Source: Acidobacteriota bacterium (lineage in GTDB: Bacteria > Acidobacteriota > Thermoanaerobaculia > Multivoradales > J023). Taken from it: a DNA stretch of 64,000 nt. Positions 20,314 through 28,771 of this stretch are shown here, piece by piece. The stretch is from positions 62,001 to 126,000 of the forward strand of contig JAJCXR010000028.1 in assembly GCA_029263315.1 (NCBI GenBank), given 5' to 3'. The translations under genes and the position numbers were made by a program. The notes under the pieces are model-generated. The model did not search any database. It saw nothing but the letters and a program-made list of their open reading frames with translations, and had not been told where the DNA came from. The number at the start of each line of letters is the position of its first letter. Position 1 is the stretch's first letter.

Positions 20314-20802
20314 GGGCGCTCTCCGAGGGAAACGGGGGAAGTCACAATCGGTGGGGCAGGTGCGAGCCCGAGCTTCAATCTCGAGCTGCGCGGGGGGCGG
20401 ATCATAACACGGGCCGAGTCCCCAGATAGGCATAGCTATGGAGACGGCAGTGGCGGCCATACGACCTTGAACAGCAGGAGGGTCAGCGGAGGGTAGCTTG
20501 GCCATGGGGTGAGCTCAGGGGGTGCCGGCGATCCTAGGGAATAGTACGGGGGGCAATGTTGTTTATAAGGACGTTGTCATGACCTTGCTTCACCGCTGTG
20601 GCTGAGTTATGGTATGCGGCTCGCGGGCGAGCCGTGGCTTGGGCTTCGCTACTGGGCGCCGCTCGACGCCCTGCGAACCGACTGGGTGCCACCCGAGGGT
20701 GGTCAACGAGCCAAACTTTTGAATCCCGCGCAACGAACATCACAGGGTAATCGATCGGCGCCGAGCCAGCCGAATCCACTCCTCTGTGACCAAGGAGCCA
20801 TC
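20314..20802. other. Divergent region between argS and rpmE
   Basis: 489 bp. It holds the argS Shine-Dalgarno, a plus-strand promoter for rpmE (20585-20613) and a ~180-nt rpmE leader. No independent gene is visible; minus-strand frames here only extend argS or lack family features. Confidence 0.5.
20585..20613 (+). promoter_or_regulatory. Sigma-70-type promoter for rpmE-prfA
   Basis: TTGCTT (20585-20590), 17-bp spacer, TATGGT (20608-20613). Predicted start near 20620 leaves a ~180-nt 5' leader before rpmE, long enough for autogenous ribosomal-protein control. Confidence 0.5.
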
Positions 20803-21012
20803 ATGAGAGCCGATATTCATCCTGAGATGCATCTGATCGATGCAGTCTGTGCTTGTGGCAATACGTTCCAAGTGCAATCCACCGTCGAAGAGCTGCGGTT
20901 GGAGCTGTGCAACGACTGCCATCCCTTCTATACCGGTAAGCAGAAGCTGGTGGATACCGCCGGCCGAGTGGAGCGTTTCAAGCGCCGCTATGGGCTGAAA
21001 AGCGAAAACTAG
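20803..21012 (+). CDS. rpmE: 50S ribosomal protein L31
   Basis: 69 residues from ATG 20803, with AAGGAG 5 nt upstream (20792-20797). The open frame to 20614 is leader, not protein. It begins [19 protein letters not shown] and ends [10 protein letters not shown]. Four cysteines (CAC and LCNDC) make this the zinc-binding C+ type of L31, a large-subunit protein bridging the head of the 30S subunit. The typical neighbour prfA follows in the same direction. The presence of the C+ form suggests the cell does not face the zinc limitation that selects C- copies, though a second copy elsewhere cannot be excluded. Confidence 0.95.
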   Translation: MRADIHPEMHLIDAVCACGNTFQVQSTVEELRLELCNDCHPFYTGKQKLVDTAGRVERFKRRYGLKSEN

Positions 21013-21031
21013 CTAGGTTCGTGCTTCCGAG

Positions 21032-21070
21032 GAGACCCGGTGAGAGGAGCGTCGCTCCCCGCCGGGTCTC
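21032..21070 (+). terminator. Strong hairpin between rpmE and prfA (attenuator?)
   Basis: GAGACCCGG (21032-21040) pairs perfectly with CCGGGTCTC (21062-21070). Inside, GGAGCG-T-CGCTCC forms a second stem. No T-run follows, so read-through to prfA is likely. It may partly terminate or protect the rpmE transcript. Confidence 0.6.
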
Positions 21071-21109
21071 GTGGTATTCCCCTAAAAACCTCTCTCGGAA
21101 ACGGAACCC

Positions 21110-22195
21110 ATGCACGAAAAACTCGCTCAGCTCGAACATACCCACGACGACCTGACCCGCAGCCTGGCGGATCCGGAAATCCTGGCCGACCCCACGAAAT
21201 ATGGAGAGACCAACAAGGCATTGGCAGAGATCGCCAATGTCGTCAGGCTCTACCGTCGCTACAAGAAGCTCGACGCCGAACGCCAAGATACGGAGGAGAT
21301 GTTGTCGACCTTGAAAAAGGGCGACGAGCTCTTCGACATGGCGCAGGAGGAACGGGCGTCCTTGATGCAGGAGCTCGAGGGCCTGGAGGAGGAGATCCAG
21401 AAGCAGCTCATCCCCAAGGATCCCAACGATGCCCGCAATGTGGTGCTCGAAATCCGTGCCGGCACCGGCGGTGACGAAGCGACCCTCTTCGCTTCGGAGC
21501 TCTTCCGGATGTACAGCCGCTACGCTGAGCAGCGTGGCTGGCGGGTGGAGATCGTCGACCTCTCGGAATCCGGCGCCGGTGGTATCAAGGATGTCGAGGC
21601 GATCATCGAAGGCAAGGGCGCCTTCTCCCGTCTGAAGTTCGAAGGTGGCGTGCACCGGGTGCAGCGGGTGCCGCAAACTGAGGCTTCGGGGCGCATCCAC
21701 ACCTCCGCGGTCACCGTCGCCGTCCTACCGGAAGCCGACGAGGTGGAGATCGAGGTCGACGAACGGGATTTGCGGATCGACCGCTATTGCTCCTCGGGGC
21801 CCGGCGGTCAAGGGGTCAATACCACCTACTCTGCGGTGCGTCTCACCCACATTCCCACCGGCTTGGTGGTGCAGTGCCAGGATGAACGCAGCCAGATCAA
21901 GAACAAGGCCAAAGCCCTGCGGGTGCTCAAGTCTCGCCTCTTGCAGCTGGAAGAAGAGAAAGCCCATGCCGAGCTCAGCGCCGAGCGTCGTCGCATGGTC
22001 GGTAGCGGTGATCGTTCCGAGAAGATCCGCACCTACAACTTTCCCCAGAACCGCATCACCGATCACCGCATCGGCCTCACCATGCACCAGTTACCGACGG
22101 TGCTGGAAGGCAATCTCGACCCCTTAGTGGATCCGTTGATCAACCACTTCCAGGCCCAGCGCATGCAGGACGAGGCACGACAGACGTCGGGTTAG
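21110..22195 (+). CDS. prfA: Peptide chain release factor 1
   Basis: 361 residues. Recognises UAA and UAG and triggers peptide release on the ribosome. [20 protein letters not shown] carries the catalytic GGQ. The anticodon-like PxT tripeptide in [17 protein letters not shown] reads P-Q-T; RF1 proteins usually have Ala/Val/Glu at the middle position. The coiled N-terminal domain ([20 protein letters not shown]) and the C-terminal [20 protein letters not shown] [20 protein letters not shown] are standard. No prmC (the methylase for GGQ) follows, unlike the common rpmE-prfA-prmC order; the next gene is convergent. Confidence 0.95.
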   Translation: MHEKLAQLEHTHDDLTRSLADPEILADPTKYGETNKALAEIANVVRLYRRYKKLDAERQDTEEMLSTLKKGDELFDMAQEERASLMQELEGLEEEIQKQLIPKDPNDARNVVLEIRAGTGGDEATLFASELFRMYSRYAEQRGWRVEIVDLSESGAGGIKDVEAIIEGKGAFSRLKFEGGVHRVQRVPQTEASGRIHTSAVTVAVLPEADEVEIEVDERDLRIDRYCSSGPGGQGVNTTYSAVRLTHIPTGLVVQCQDERSQIKNKAKALRVLKSRLLQLEEEKAHAELSAERRRMVGSGDRSEKIRTYNFPQNRITDHRIGLTMHQLPTVLEGNLDPLVDPLINHFQAQRMQDEARQTSG

Positions 22196-22226
22196 GTCCG
22201 CCAGCTTTAGGGGGCCGCTGAGGTGG

Positions 22227-23045
22227 CTACTCTTTGGACAACTCCATGGTCAGCTGCGCCCTCAGCTCCTGCGCCGTGCCTTGGAAGGCGCTGAGGTCCA
22301 CCTCGCCGGTGACGCCGGCTACCGTGGCTCCCTGGGTGAATTGCCATAGTTGCCACCGTTCCCAACCGGCTGGCAATTTGGGGCCGTCGGCGGAATACTC
22401 GGCTACCCACAGGGGATGGTGCCCGAAGGCATCGCTGTCCGACGAATCGCCCCTGAGGGAGTCCCAGAAGTTGGTGTCGGTGTAGATCATCGGTCGGTGG
22501 CCCAAGGCGTCTTCCACCAGGTCGAGCCACGTCTTGACCCCTTGCAGTAGCTCGTCGGTGGGCACCTGGCCACGGGTTTCGACATCGAGCACCGGAATGA
22601 GATCGCCGTCTTCGAAGTCGACGGTGGAGAGGAAGAATTCCGCCTGTGTTTTGGCGTCGTCGTGGGCGACGAAGAAATGGTAAGCGCCGCGCAGCAGACC
22701 GTGCTGACGCACCCCCTGCCAGTGGTCTGCGAAGGTGGGGTCGACGTAATCGATGCCCTCTGTGGCTTTGACGATGGCGAAGGACTTGCCGCTGGCGGCG
22801 ACGGCGGCCCAGTCGACCTGCCCCTGGAAATGGCTGACATCGACGCCGTGCACCTTGAAGCCGCTCGAAGGCTCTGCGATAGCATTCCCGTCGTCCTCTG
22901 AGGTGGCTGCTGGAGAGTCGGTGTCCGGGGTGGCGGTTCTGGCCGCCGTCTCGGGCTGCTCGGTGGCCGACGGGTCTCTTTGGCCACAAGCCGTCAGCAG
23001 GGTGAGGAGCAGCAGGCCGCTACAGGTGATGAGGAGGCGTGTCAT
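22227..23045 (-). CDS. GH25-family lysozyme-like lipoprotein
   Basis: 272 residues. Signal peptide with lipobox LLTAC (Cys ~20), then a Thr/Ala/Asp-rich linker to residue ~60. The GH25 barrel follows: VHGVDVSHFQGQVDWAAVAA opens it, FAIVKATEGIDYVDPTFADH is the second strand region, LIPVLDVETRG holds the catalytic Asp-x-Glu pair, and RPMIYTDTNFWDSLRG and LPAGWERWQLWQFTQGATV close it. Predicted to cleave the MurNAc-GlcNAc backbone of peptidoglycan from a membrane-anchored position. Converges on prfA (31-bp gap, no hairpin seen). GGAGAT lies just upstream of the ATG. Confidence 0.9.
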   Translation of the reverse strand: MTRLLITCSGLLLLTLLTACGQRDPSATEQPETAARTATPDTDSPAATSEDDGNAIAEPSSGFKVHGVDVSHFQGQVDWAAVAASGKSFAIVKATEGIDYVDPTFADHWQGVRQHGLLRGAYHFFVAHDDAKTQAEFFLSTVDFEDGDLIPVLDVETRGQVPTDELLQGVKTWLDLVEDALGHRPMIYTDTNFWDSLRGDSSDSDAFGHHPLWVAEYSADGPKLPAGWERWQLWQFTQGATVAGVTGEVDLSAFQGTAQELRAQLTMELSKE

Positions 23046-23080
23046 GGGATCTCCTTGGGCTCAATGTTCGTCGGACTAAG

Positions 23081-23237
23081 TACATGTTGTCAAAACTACC
23101 CACACGTATCGCCCGCGGTGCATCCGCGTCCGCGGCGTTACGCTCGCTGCAACAGAGCCCCACTATGCCTCGCTCGCAAGCCTTGCGGATCGCGGCGTCT
23201 CACAAGCGATACGTGCCCGTAGTTGCGAAAACATGTA
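23081..23237. mobile_element. 157-bp palindromic MITE-like element flanked by CTAAG
   Basis: Perfect terminal inverted repeats TACATGTT (23081-23088) and AACATGTA (23230-23237) are flanked on both sides by the 5-bp direct repeat CTAAG (23076-23080, 23238-23242), which fits a target-site duplication. The outer 36 bp of each arm agree at roughly 29-30 positions (both contain CACGTATCGC). Inner parts match more loosely, so the whole element can fold into one long hairpin. It has no coding capacity. No second copy was noticed in the window. Lies between the GH25 gene and uvrA. Confidence 0.65.
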
Positions 23238-23242
23238 CTAAG

Positions 23243-23505
23243 AATCGTAGCCGATGAGCTTGGCGAGATGAGAAAAACATCCCTGCCAGGGGCCCCGTCG
23301 GACCGTTTTCGAGAAGTTTACGGTATGCTACATACGTTCCGTTACCGCCTGTTCGTGACGTCGCCCAACATCTTTGTTGAAGACCCTGGCAAGGACCCTT
23401 TCGTAGACCCATCCTCCGAAGACCTATTCTCGAAGACCTTTCAGCCCTAGGCGCCAAGCCTTTCACTGGCCCGCGGCGCAGCCGAGGGACGTAGCGAGAC
23501 CAAGC
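23243..23505 (+). other. uvrA upstream region
   Basis: The gap from 23046 to 23505 contains the palindromic element and this ~260-bp stretch. No gene recognised (a 75-codon frame at 23223 spans the element's end and looks random). No clear SOS (LexA-type) box was recognised by eye. Confidence 0.35.
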
Positions 23506-26352
23506 ATGGACAAGATCATTCTGCGCGGTGCCCGAGAGCACAATCTGAGAAATATCACCGTCGAGATTCCCCGCAACCAGTTGGTGGTGGTGACCGGCGT
23601 TTCCGGCTCGGGGAAGTCCTCCCTGGCCTTTGACACGCTGTTCGCCGAGGGCCAGCGGCGCTATGTGGAATCCCTCTCGACCTACGCCCGCCAGTTCCTG
23701 CAGCAGATGGAAAAACCGGACGTGGACTCCATCGAAGGCTTGTCGCCGGCCATTTCCATCGAGCAGAAATCCGTCTCGCGCAATCCCCGCTCCACCGTCG
23801 GCACGGTGACGGAAATCTACGACTACCTGCGACTGCTCTATGCCTCCATCGGCATCCCACACTGCCCCAGCTGTGGCCAGACGATCCGTCCGCAGACGGT
23901 GCAGCAAATGGTGGACCGCATACTGTCACTGCCCGAAGGTACACGGCTCGAGCTCTACGCGCCGCTGATCCGCGGCAAGAAGGGTGAGTATCGCAAACAG
24001 CTGGTGCAGATGGCCCGTGAGGGTTTCGTGCGGGCTCGCATCGACGGCGAAATCCACGATCTTTCCGGCGAGCCGCCGAGCCTCGACAAGAAGAAGAAGC
24101 ACACCATCGAGATCGTCATCGACCGTCTCGTCGTCAAACCCGGTTTGGAGAAACGGCTGTCGGATTCCCTGGAGACCGCCCTCAAGGTAGGGCAAGGGTT
24201 GGTGGTGCTGGCCCCCCGGGGCGGACGGGAAGAGATGCTGTCGCAGAACTACGCGTGCAGCGATTGCGGCACCAGCCTGACGGAGATCACGCCGCGCCTG
24301 TTTTCCTTCAATAGCCCCTACGGCGCGTGCTCCGGTTGCTCGGGTTTGGGAACCCAAATGGGCATCGACATGGACCGCATCATCGCCGACGAGAGCCGCA
24401 GCATCAACGCCGGAGCGATCGCCCCGTGGCGTCCGGGATCCGGCTCGTTCCACATGCGCATGGTGGCGACGATGGCCGAGAGCTTCGGTTTCTCCCTCGA
24501 TGCGCCATGGAAATCCCTGTCGAAGAAGGTGCAAAAGCTGTTGCTCTATGGCAGCGGCGCCAAAGAGCTGAATTTCAGCTTCGAGGGCAAGCGCTCGAGC
24601 TACAAGTGGCGCGGGGCCTTCGAAGGCATCATCCCGCGTCTGGAGCGGCGCTACAAGGAGACGGACTCCGCCTCCGTGCGCAGCGAGATCGAAAAATACA
24701 TGTCGATCAATACCTGCCCGGAGTGCCAAGGGCGACGCCTGCGTCCCGAGGCCTTGGCGGTGACCGTGGCGTCCCTGGCCATCGACGAGTTGGGCCATAT
24801 GGCGGTCACTGATCTGTTGCAGCATGCGATGGGGCTGAAGCTCAGCGAGCGCGAAGAGAGCATCGTCTCCAAGGTCTTGCAGGAAATCCGCGATCGCCTG
24901 CATTTCTTGGCCGATGTGGGGGTCGGGTACCTGACCCTCGACCGTTCCTCCGCCACCCTGTCCGGCGGCGAGAGCCAGCGTATCCGCCTGGCGACGCAAA
25001 TCGGCAGCAAGCTGATGGGCGTCCTGTATGTGCTCGACGAGCCGTCCATCGGGCTGCACCAGCGGGACAACGCCCGCCTGATCAAGACGCTGCAGGGCAT
25101 GCGCGATCTGGGCAACTCGGTGTTGGTGGTGGAGCACGACGAAGACACCATCCGGGCCGCCGACTGGGTGCTCGATATGGGGCCCGGGGCGGGGGTGCAC
25201 GGTGGCGAGGTGGTGGCGGCGGGCCGTCCGGAGGATCTGGAAGCACACCCCGAATCCTTGACCGGACGATACCTCACCGGCAGTCGGCAGATCGAGCTGT
25301 CCGAACGTCGGGTCATCGATCCGGAGCGCCAGCTGGTCATCGAGGGGGCCCGGCACAACAACTTGAAAAACATCGATGTGACCTTGCCCCTCGGGGTCTT
25401 CAATGTGGTCACTGGGGTCTCCGGCTCAGGCAAGAGCTCGTTGGTGAACGACATTCTTCACAAAGCCTTGGCGAGGCATTTCTACCGTGCCGGCGACCGT
25501 CCCGGCGAGCACGATGCTCTGCATGGCCTGGAGCACCTCGACAAGGTCATCGCCATCGATCAAAGCCCCATCGGTCGCACCCCGCGCTCCAATCCCGCCA
25601 CCTACACCAACGTCTTCAACCACATTCGGACGTTGATGGCCAAAACGCCGGAAGCCCGCATGCGCGGTTACAAGCCGGGACGTTTTTCCTTCAACGTCAA
25701 GGGTGGGCGCTGCGAAGCTTGTAGCGGCGACGGTCAGAACAAGATCGAGATGCACTTCCTGCCGGACATCTACGTCACCTGTGAAGTCTGCGGCGGCAAA
25801 CGCTACGACCGCGAGACCTTGCAGGTCACCTACAAGAATCTCAACATCGCCGAAATTCTGGCCCTCACCGTCGAGCAGGCCAACGAGGTCTTCAAACCCA
25901 TCCCGCCGGTGGCCCGGGTGCTCAAGACCCTCGACGACGTGGGGTTGGGCTATATCACCCTGGGGCAACCGGCGACGACCCTGTCGGGGGGCGAAGCGCA
26001 GCGCGTCAAGCTGGCGACGGAGCTCTGCAAGCGGTCCACCGGGCGCACCCTCTACTTGCTCGACGAGCCCACCACCGGGTTGCATTTCGAGGATGTACGC
26101 AAGTTGCTCGAGGTGCTACACCGCTTGGTGGACAAGGGCAATACGGTGATCGTCGTCGAGCACAACTTGGAGGTCATCAAAACCGCCGACTGGTTGGTCG
26201 ACCTCGGTCCCGAGGGGGGCGGCGGTGGCGGTCAACTGGTGGTGGCCGGGAGCCCGGAGGAGGTCGCTGCCCACCCAAAAAGCTACACCGGCGAGTTCCT
26301 GCGCATCGTCCTCGATCGCCACGCTGCTCAGGAGTCGGCGGTGGCCGACTGA
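23506..26352 (+). CDS. uvrA: Excinuclease ABC subunit A
   Basis: 948 residues, full length for UvrA. DNA-damage recognition ATPase of nucleotide-excision repair; works as a dimer with UvrB. Two ABC modules: Walker [17 protein letters not shown] (residue ~32) with signature [12 protein letters not shown] and Walker [16 protein letters not shown]; and Walker [16 protein letters not shown] (~640) with [14 protein letters not shown] and [15 protein letters not shown]. Zinc modules: CPSCGQ, CSDCG...CSGCSG and CEACSGDG...CEVCGGK. The Gly run [18 protein letters not shown] is usual. An AAA-rich start context with a weak ribosome-binding site. Confidence 0.97.
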   Translation: MDKIILRGAREHNLRNITVEIPRNQLVVVTGVSGSGKSSLAFDTLFAEGQRRYVESLSTYARQFLQQMEKPDVDSIEGLSPAISIEQKSVSRNPRSTVGTVTEIYDYLRLLYASIGIPHCPSCGQTIRPQTVQQMVDRILSLPEGTRLELYAPLIRGKKGEYRKQLVQMAREGFVRARIDGEIHDLSGEPPSLDKKKKHTIEIVIDRLVVKPGLEKRLSDSLETALKVGQGLVVLAPRGGREEMLSQNYACSDCGTSLTEITPRLFSFNSPYGACSGCSGLGTQMGIDMDRIIADESRSINAGAIAPWRPGSGSFHMRMVATMAESFGFSLDAPWKSLSKKVQKLLLYGSGAKELNFSFEGKRSSYKWRGAFEGIIPRLERRYKETDSASVRSEIEKYMSINTCPECQGRRLRPEALAVTVASLAIDELGHMAVTDLLQHAMGLKLSEREESIVSKVLQEIRDRLHFLADVGVGYLTLDRSSATLSGGESQRIRLATQIGSKLMGVLYVLDEPSIGLHQRDNARLIKTLQGMRDLGNSVLVVEHDEDTIRAADWVLDMGPGAGVHGGEVVAAGRPEDLEAHPESLTGRYLTGSRQIELSERRVIDPERQLVIEGARHNNLKNIDVTLPLGVFNVVTGVSGSGKSSLVNDILHKALARHFYRAGDRPGEHDALHGLEHLDKVIAIDQSPIGRTPRSNPATYTNVFNHIRTLMAKTPEARMRGYKPGRFSFNVKGGRCEACSGDGQNKIEMHFLPDIYVTCEVCGGKRYDRETLQVTYKNLNIAEILALTVEQANEVFKPIPPVARVLKTLDDVGLGYITLGQPATTLSGGEAQRVKLATELCKRSTGRTLYLLDEPTTGLHFEDVRKLLEVLHRLVDKGNTVIVVEHNLEVIKTADWLVDLGPEGGGGGGQLVVAGSPEEVAAHPKSYTGEFLRIVLDRHAAQESAVAD

Positions 26353-26400
26353 TGGCTGCACTGGGCCCCGGTCCATGGGCATATGTATGGGAGCGGTGTG

Positions 26401-26937
26401 ATGACCAAGGCGTCTGACGACGAACCCTTCGGCGATGAATACGCCGCCGTCGAGTTTCGGCTCGACGGCGGTCTCCTGTCGTTGGCCATGTTCGCCCTGC
26501 AGTTGGCGGCCCCCTACATCGTCCGCTGGCAGCCCTGGAGACCGAAGAAAATCTGGTGGATGCCGATGGTGGTCCCCAGTGTCATCTTTGTTCTCGCCGT
26601 GCTCGGTTTGCTCTTTGCCCTATGGGGCCGACGCCGCTCCAAGAAGGCGACGACGGTACGCTTCGGCCTGCTGCTCAATGGCGTCGTCTTCGTCATTCTG
26701 CTGCTTTGGGGACTGCTGATGCTGATCATCTTCGGGGCGGGCCGCAGCACAACCTATCGACCCGTGCAGCGGTCCTCCTTGCAGCACAGTACGTCATATC
26801 TTGTGAGCGATGAGCGGCTCACCGCCGTCGCCATCGATCAAACGAATGCCCACCACCTTGTCGTCATTGTCCAGCATCAACTCGAGATGCCGATGGGCCC
26901 GCTCGAAGAAGAGCTCGGTGGGCGACATCGCACGTAG
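26401..26937 (+). CDS. Small membrane protein, hypothetical; 3' end overlaps convergent gene
   Basis: 178 residues from ATG 26401. Three membrane segments are clear: [37 protein letters not shown] and [20 protein letters not shown]. After the last one (about residue 120) the sequence loses character ([19 protein letters not shown]) and runs 144 bp into the convergent hydrolase gene, whose own C-terminus is well formed. The extra tail is probably read-through after loss of a nearer stop. Downstream of uvrA with a 48-bp gap. Function unknown. Confidence 0.6.
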   Translation: MTKASDDEPFGDEYAAVEFRLDGGLLSLAMFALQLAAPYIVRWQPWRPKKIWWMPMVVPSVIFVLAVLGLLFALWGRRRSKKATTVRFGLLLNGVVFVILLLWGLLMLIIFGAGRSTTYRPVQRSSLQHSTSYLVSDERLTAVAIDQTNAHHLVVIVQHQLEMPMGPLEEELGGRHRT

Positions 26938-28638
26938 AATCTGAGGCCACCGTCCGGTCATCAGGAAGGCGATACCGCCGGCCGGTCGCAGCTGGAGCTC
27001 TTGCCCCTCTGGGCTGCGATAGGTGCCCGCAAAACGTTGCCATTGGTTTGCCGTCAACGTGGCGAGCTTGCGGGGCGGCACGAACGGCGGCATCTCCACG
27101 TCGAGATGCTCGAGCTCGATGGGCTGGCCGGCAAGAAAACGTTCCATCGCTTCCAGAATACGAGGTGACGAGAGGAATAGGGGATCGCTGTGCCCAGCCC
27201 CGTCCAAGACTAGGTGATGGGCACGGCTGAGACCTGGTAGCAGGTCGCTGGCGTTGTGGGGCGGCGTACGGCCATCGAGGGTACCGCTGATCAAGAGCGC
27301 CGGAACCGTCGAGCGGGGAGCACGTCGGAAGTCGTCGTCCGCCGAGGGGACGGGTACCGCGTCACAGATGGACGGCATGGGGAAGTTGATCGTATCGGCC
27401 AGGAGGGTGGTCTTGGCCTGGTGAGCGATCAGGGCGCTGCGTTGGCTGCTGGCTCCGGAAACACAGTCCATGACCAGGCTCATCATCGATCCCGGGCTGC
27501 CGGTTCTGCCCATGACCGCCCAGGCCGCCAGGGGTACGAAGTCCCCGGCCTCCATGCGGGCGACCAGGTCGGGCATGAAGCGGAACGACTCCGGGCCCCG
27601 CAACATCCCGGCCATGGTTTGCTGAAAATCGAAGACGCCGATGCTGATCGACACCTCAGCGCCGCTGACCGGGTGGATGACGGGAACCTCGACGGGCTCC
27701 TTGCGTAGCCGGTCGGAAATCCGCTGAATGGAGCCGAGGAGATCCGGCAGGGCCTCTTGGAGCGCCGTGTCGCGGCGGGCACGGCGGGCGATTTCTTCGA
27801 GCAGGTTTTGTTGATCGATGGGCAATTTCAGGGTCTGGTCCAGGCCTTCGAGCCCCGCCAGGATGACCCGGTCGATATGTGCGCCATGATCCTTGAGCGC
27901 TGCCAAGGCCAGATGGGTGCCGTAGCTGATGCCCCACAGGGTGATTTTTTGAGCCCCCAAGGCGCGGCGCAAATCCTCCAGATCGGCGGCGCTCTGGGTC
28001 GTGGTATAGCCGGCCAGATCGAAGCCCTCGGTGGTGAGCCGGGCGGCGCATTCCTTGGCGGCTTTTTGCATCGGGGCGCCACTGACCACAGGGTCTCCAG
28101 GTACCTCGAGGGGAATCTCATAGGTCTCTTCACAGCGCATCTCGGCGCCCCCGGATTGGCCGGTGCCCCGCTGGTCGAAGGCGATGACGTCGCCGAAGCG
28201 CCGCAGGGCCATGAAGAGGGGAAAGCGGCTGTAGCGTGCCGTTTCGATGCCGGAACCACCCGGACCCCCTGCCAGGTAGATGATTGGGCTGCCGGCGCCT
28301 TCGGAAGCGGGACGGGTGCTGGCGAAGCGCACGAAGGCGAGCTCGATGTCGCGGCTGTCGGCCACCAGGCGATTCTCTTTCACCGTCAGATGGCCGAGCT
28401 CGGCCTCCACCGTTTGGCCGTCGTGGGTTTTGAAGGTGTGGGGCTCGAAGCGGATCTTCGGGTTCGTTGTCTCTTGGCCATGGGCGCTGCCGACGACGCC
28501 GAGAAGGGCGACAAAAGCCAAAAACCAGGCCGGGACAACGCGGCGTACCGAGGTGGCGCCCGGGGTGGACGTGGAGAAGGTAGCTGGCGAAATAGTAGGT
28601 GTTGAAGACGTGGTACGACGGTTCTCTAAGTAGCTCAA
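26794..28638 (-). CDS. Exported alpha/beta hydrolase of the TAP / proline-iminopeptidase type
   Basis: 614 residues from a TTG at 28638; GGAGG lies 8 nt upstream (complement of 28647-28651) and supports this start. Ser/Thr-rich leader, then a signal segment (VVPAWFLAFVALLGVVGSAHG). Hydrolase fold: PIIYLAGGPGGSGIETAR oxyanion loop, DVIAFDQRGTGQSGG, nucleophile elbow KITLWGISYGTHLALAAL (Ser in GISYG), Asp in LLISGTLDGRTPPHNAS and His in LVLDGAGHSDPLF. A final ~85-residue beta domain (WQRFAGTYRSPEGQELQL) resembles the lipocalin-like add-on of serine hydrolases. Predicted periplasmic peptidase or esterase acting on N-termini. Divergent from the sensor-kinase gene (133-bp gap). Confidence 0.85.
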   Translation of the reverse strand: MSYLENRRTTSSTPTISPATFSTSTPGATSVRRVVPAWFLAFVALLGVVGSAHGQETTNPKIRFEPHTFKTHDGQTVEAELGHLTVKENRLVADSRDIELAFVRFASTRPASEGAGSPIIYLAGGPGGSGIETARYSRFPLFMALRRFGDVIAFDQRGTGQSGGAEMRCEETYEIPLEVPGDPVVSGAPMQKAAKECAARLTTEGFDLAGYTTTQSAADLEDLRRALGAQKITLWGISYGTHLALAALKDHGAHIDRVILAGLEGLDQTLKLPIDQQNLLEEIARRARRDTALQEALPDLLGSIQRISDRLRKEPVEVPVIHPVSGAEVSISIGVFDFQQTMAGMLRGPESFRFMPDLVARMEAGDFVPLAAWAVMGRTGSPGSMMSLVMDCVSGASSQRSALIAHQAKTTLLADTINFPMPSICDAVPVPSADDDFRRAPRSTVPALLISGTLDGRTPPHNASDLLPGLSRAHHLVLDGAGHSDPLFLSSPRILEAMERFLAGQPIELEHLDVEMPPFVPPRKLATLTANQWQRFAGTYRSPEGQELQLRPAGGIAFLMTGRWPQILRAMSPTELFFERAHRHLELMLDNDDKVVGIRLIDGDGGEPLIAHKI

Positions 28639-28771
28639 GGTTGGATCCTCCGAGTGATTGTGTGCTCAGACTACGCTCGGCACAGCCTTTGTTTGCAGCC
28701 GCGTCGGTGAACGGCTCAGGGGATCGTTGGACGGCTCAAACCGGCTCGCCAGGCTTGTTAGACTGAGATCC

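Noticed and set aside
20614..20802. Upstream extension of rpmE
   Set aside because: The leader lies upstream of a good AAGGAG and ATG; L31 proteins start at [12 protein letters not shown] sequence.
23926..25356. 476-codon open frame antisense to uvrA
   Set aside because: Fully inside uvrA, GC-rich shadow with no family feature or Shine-Dalgarno.
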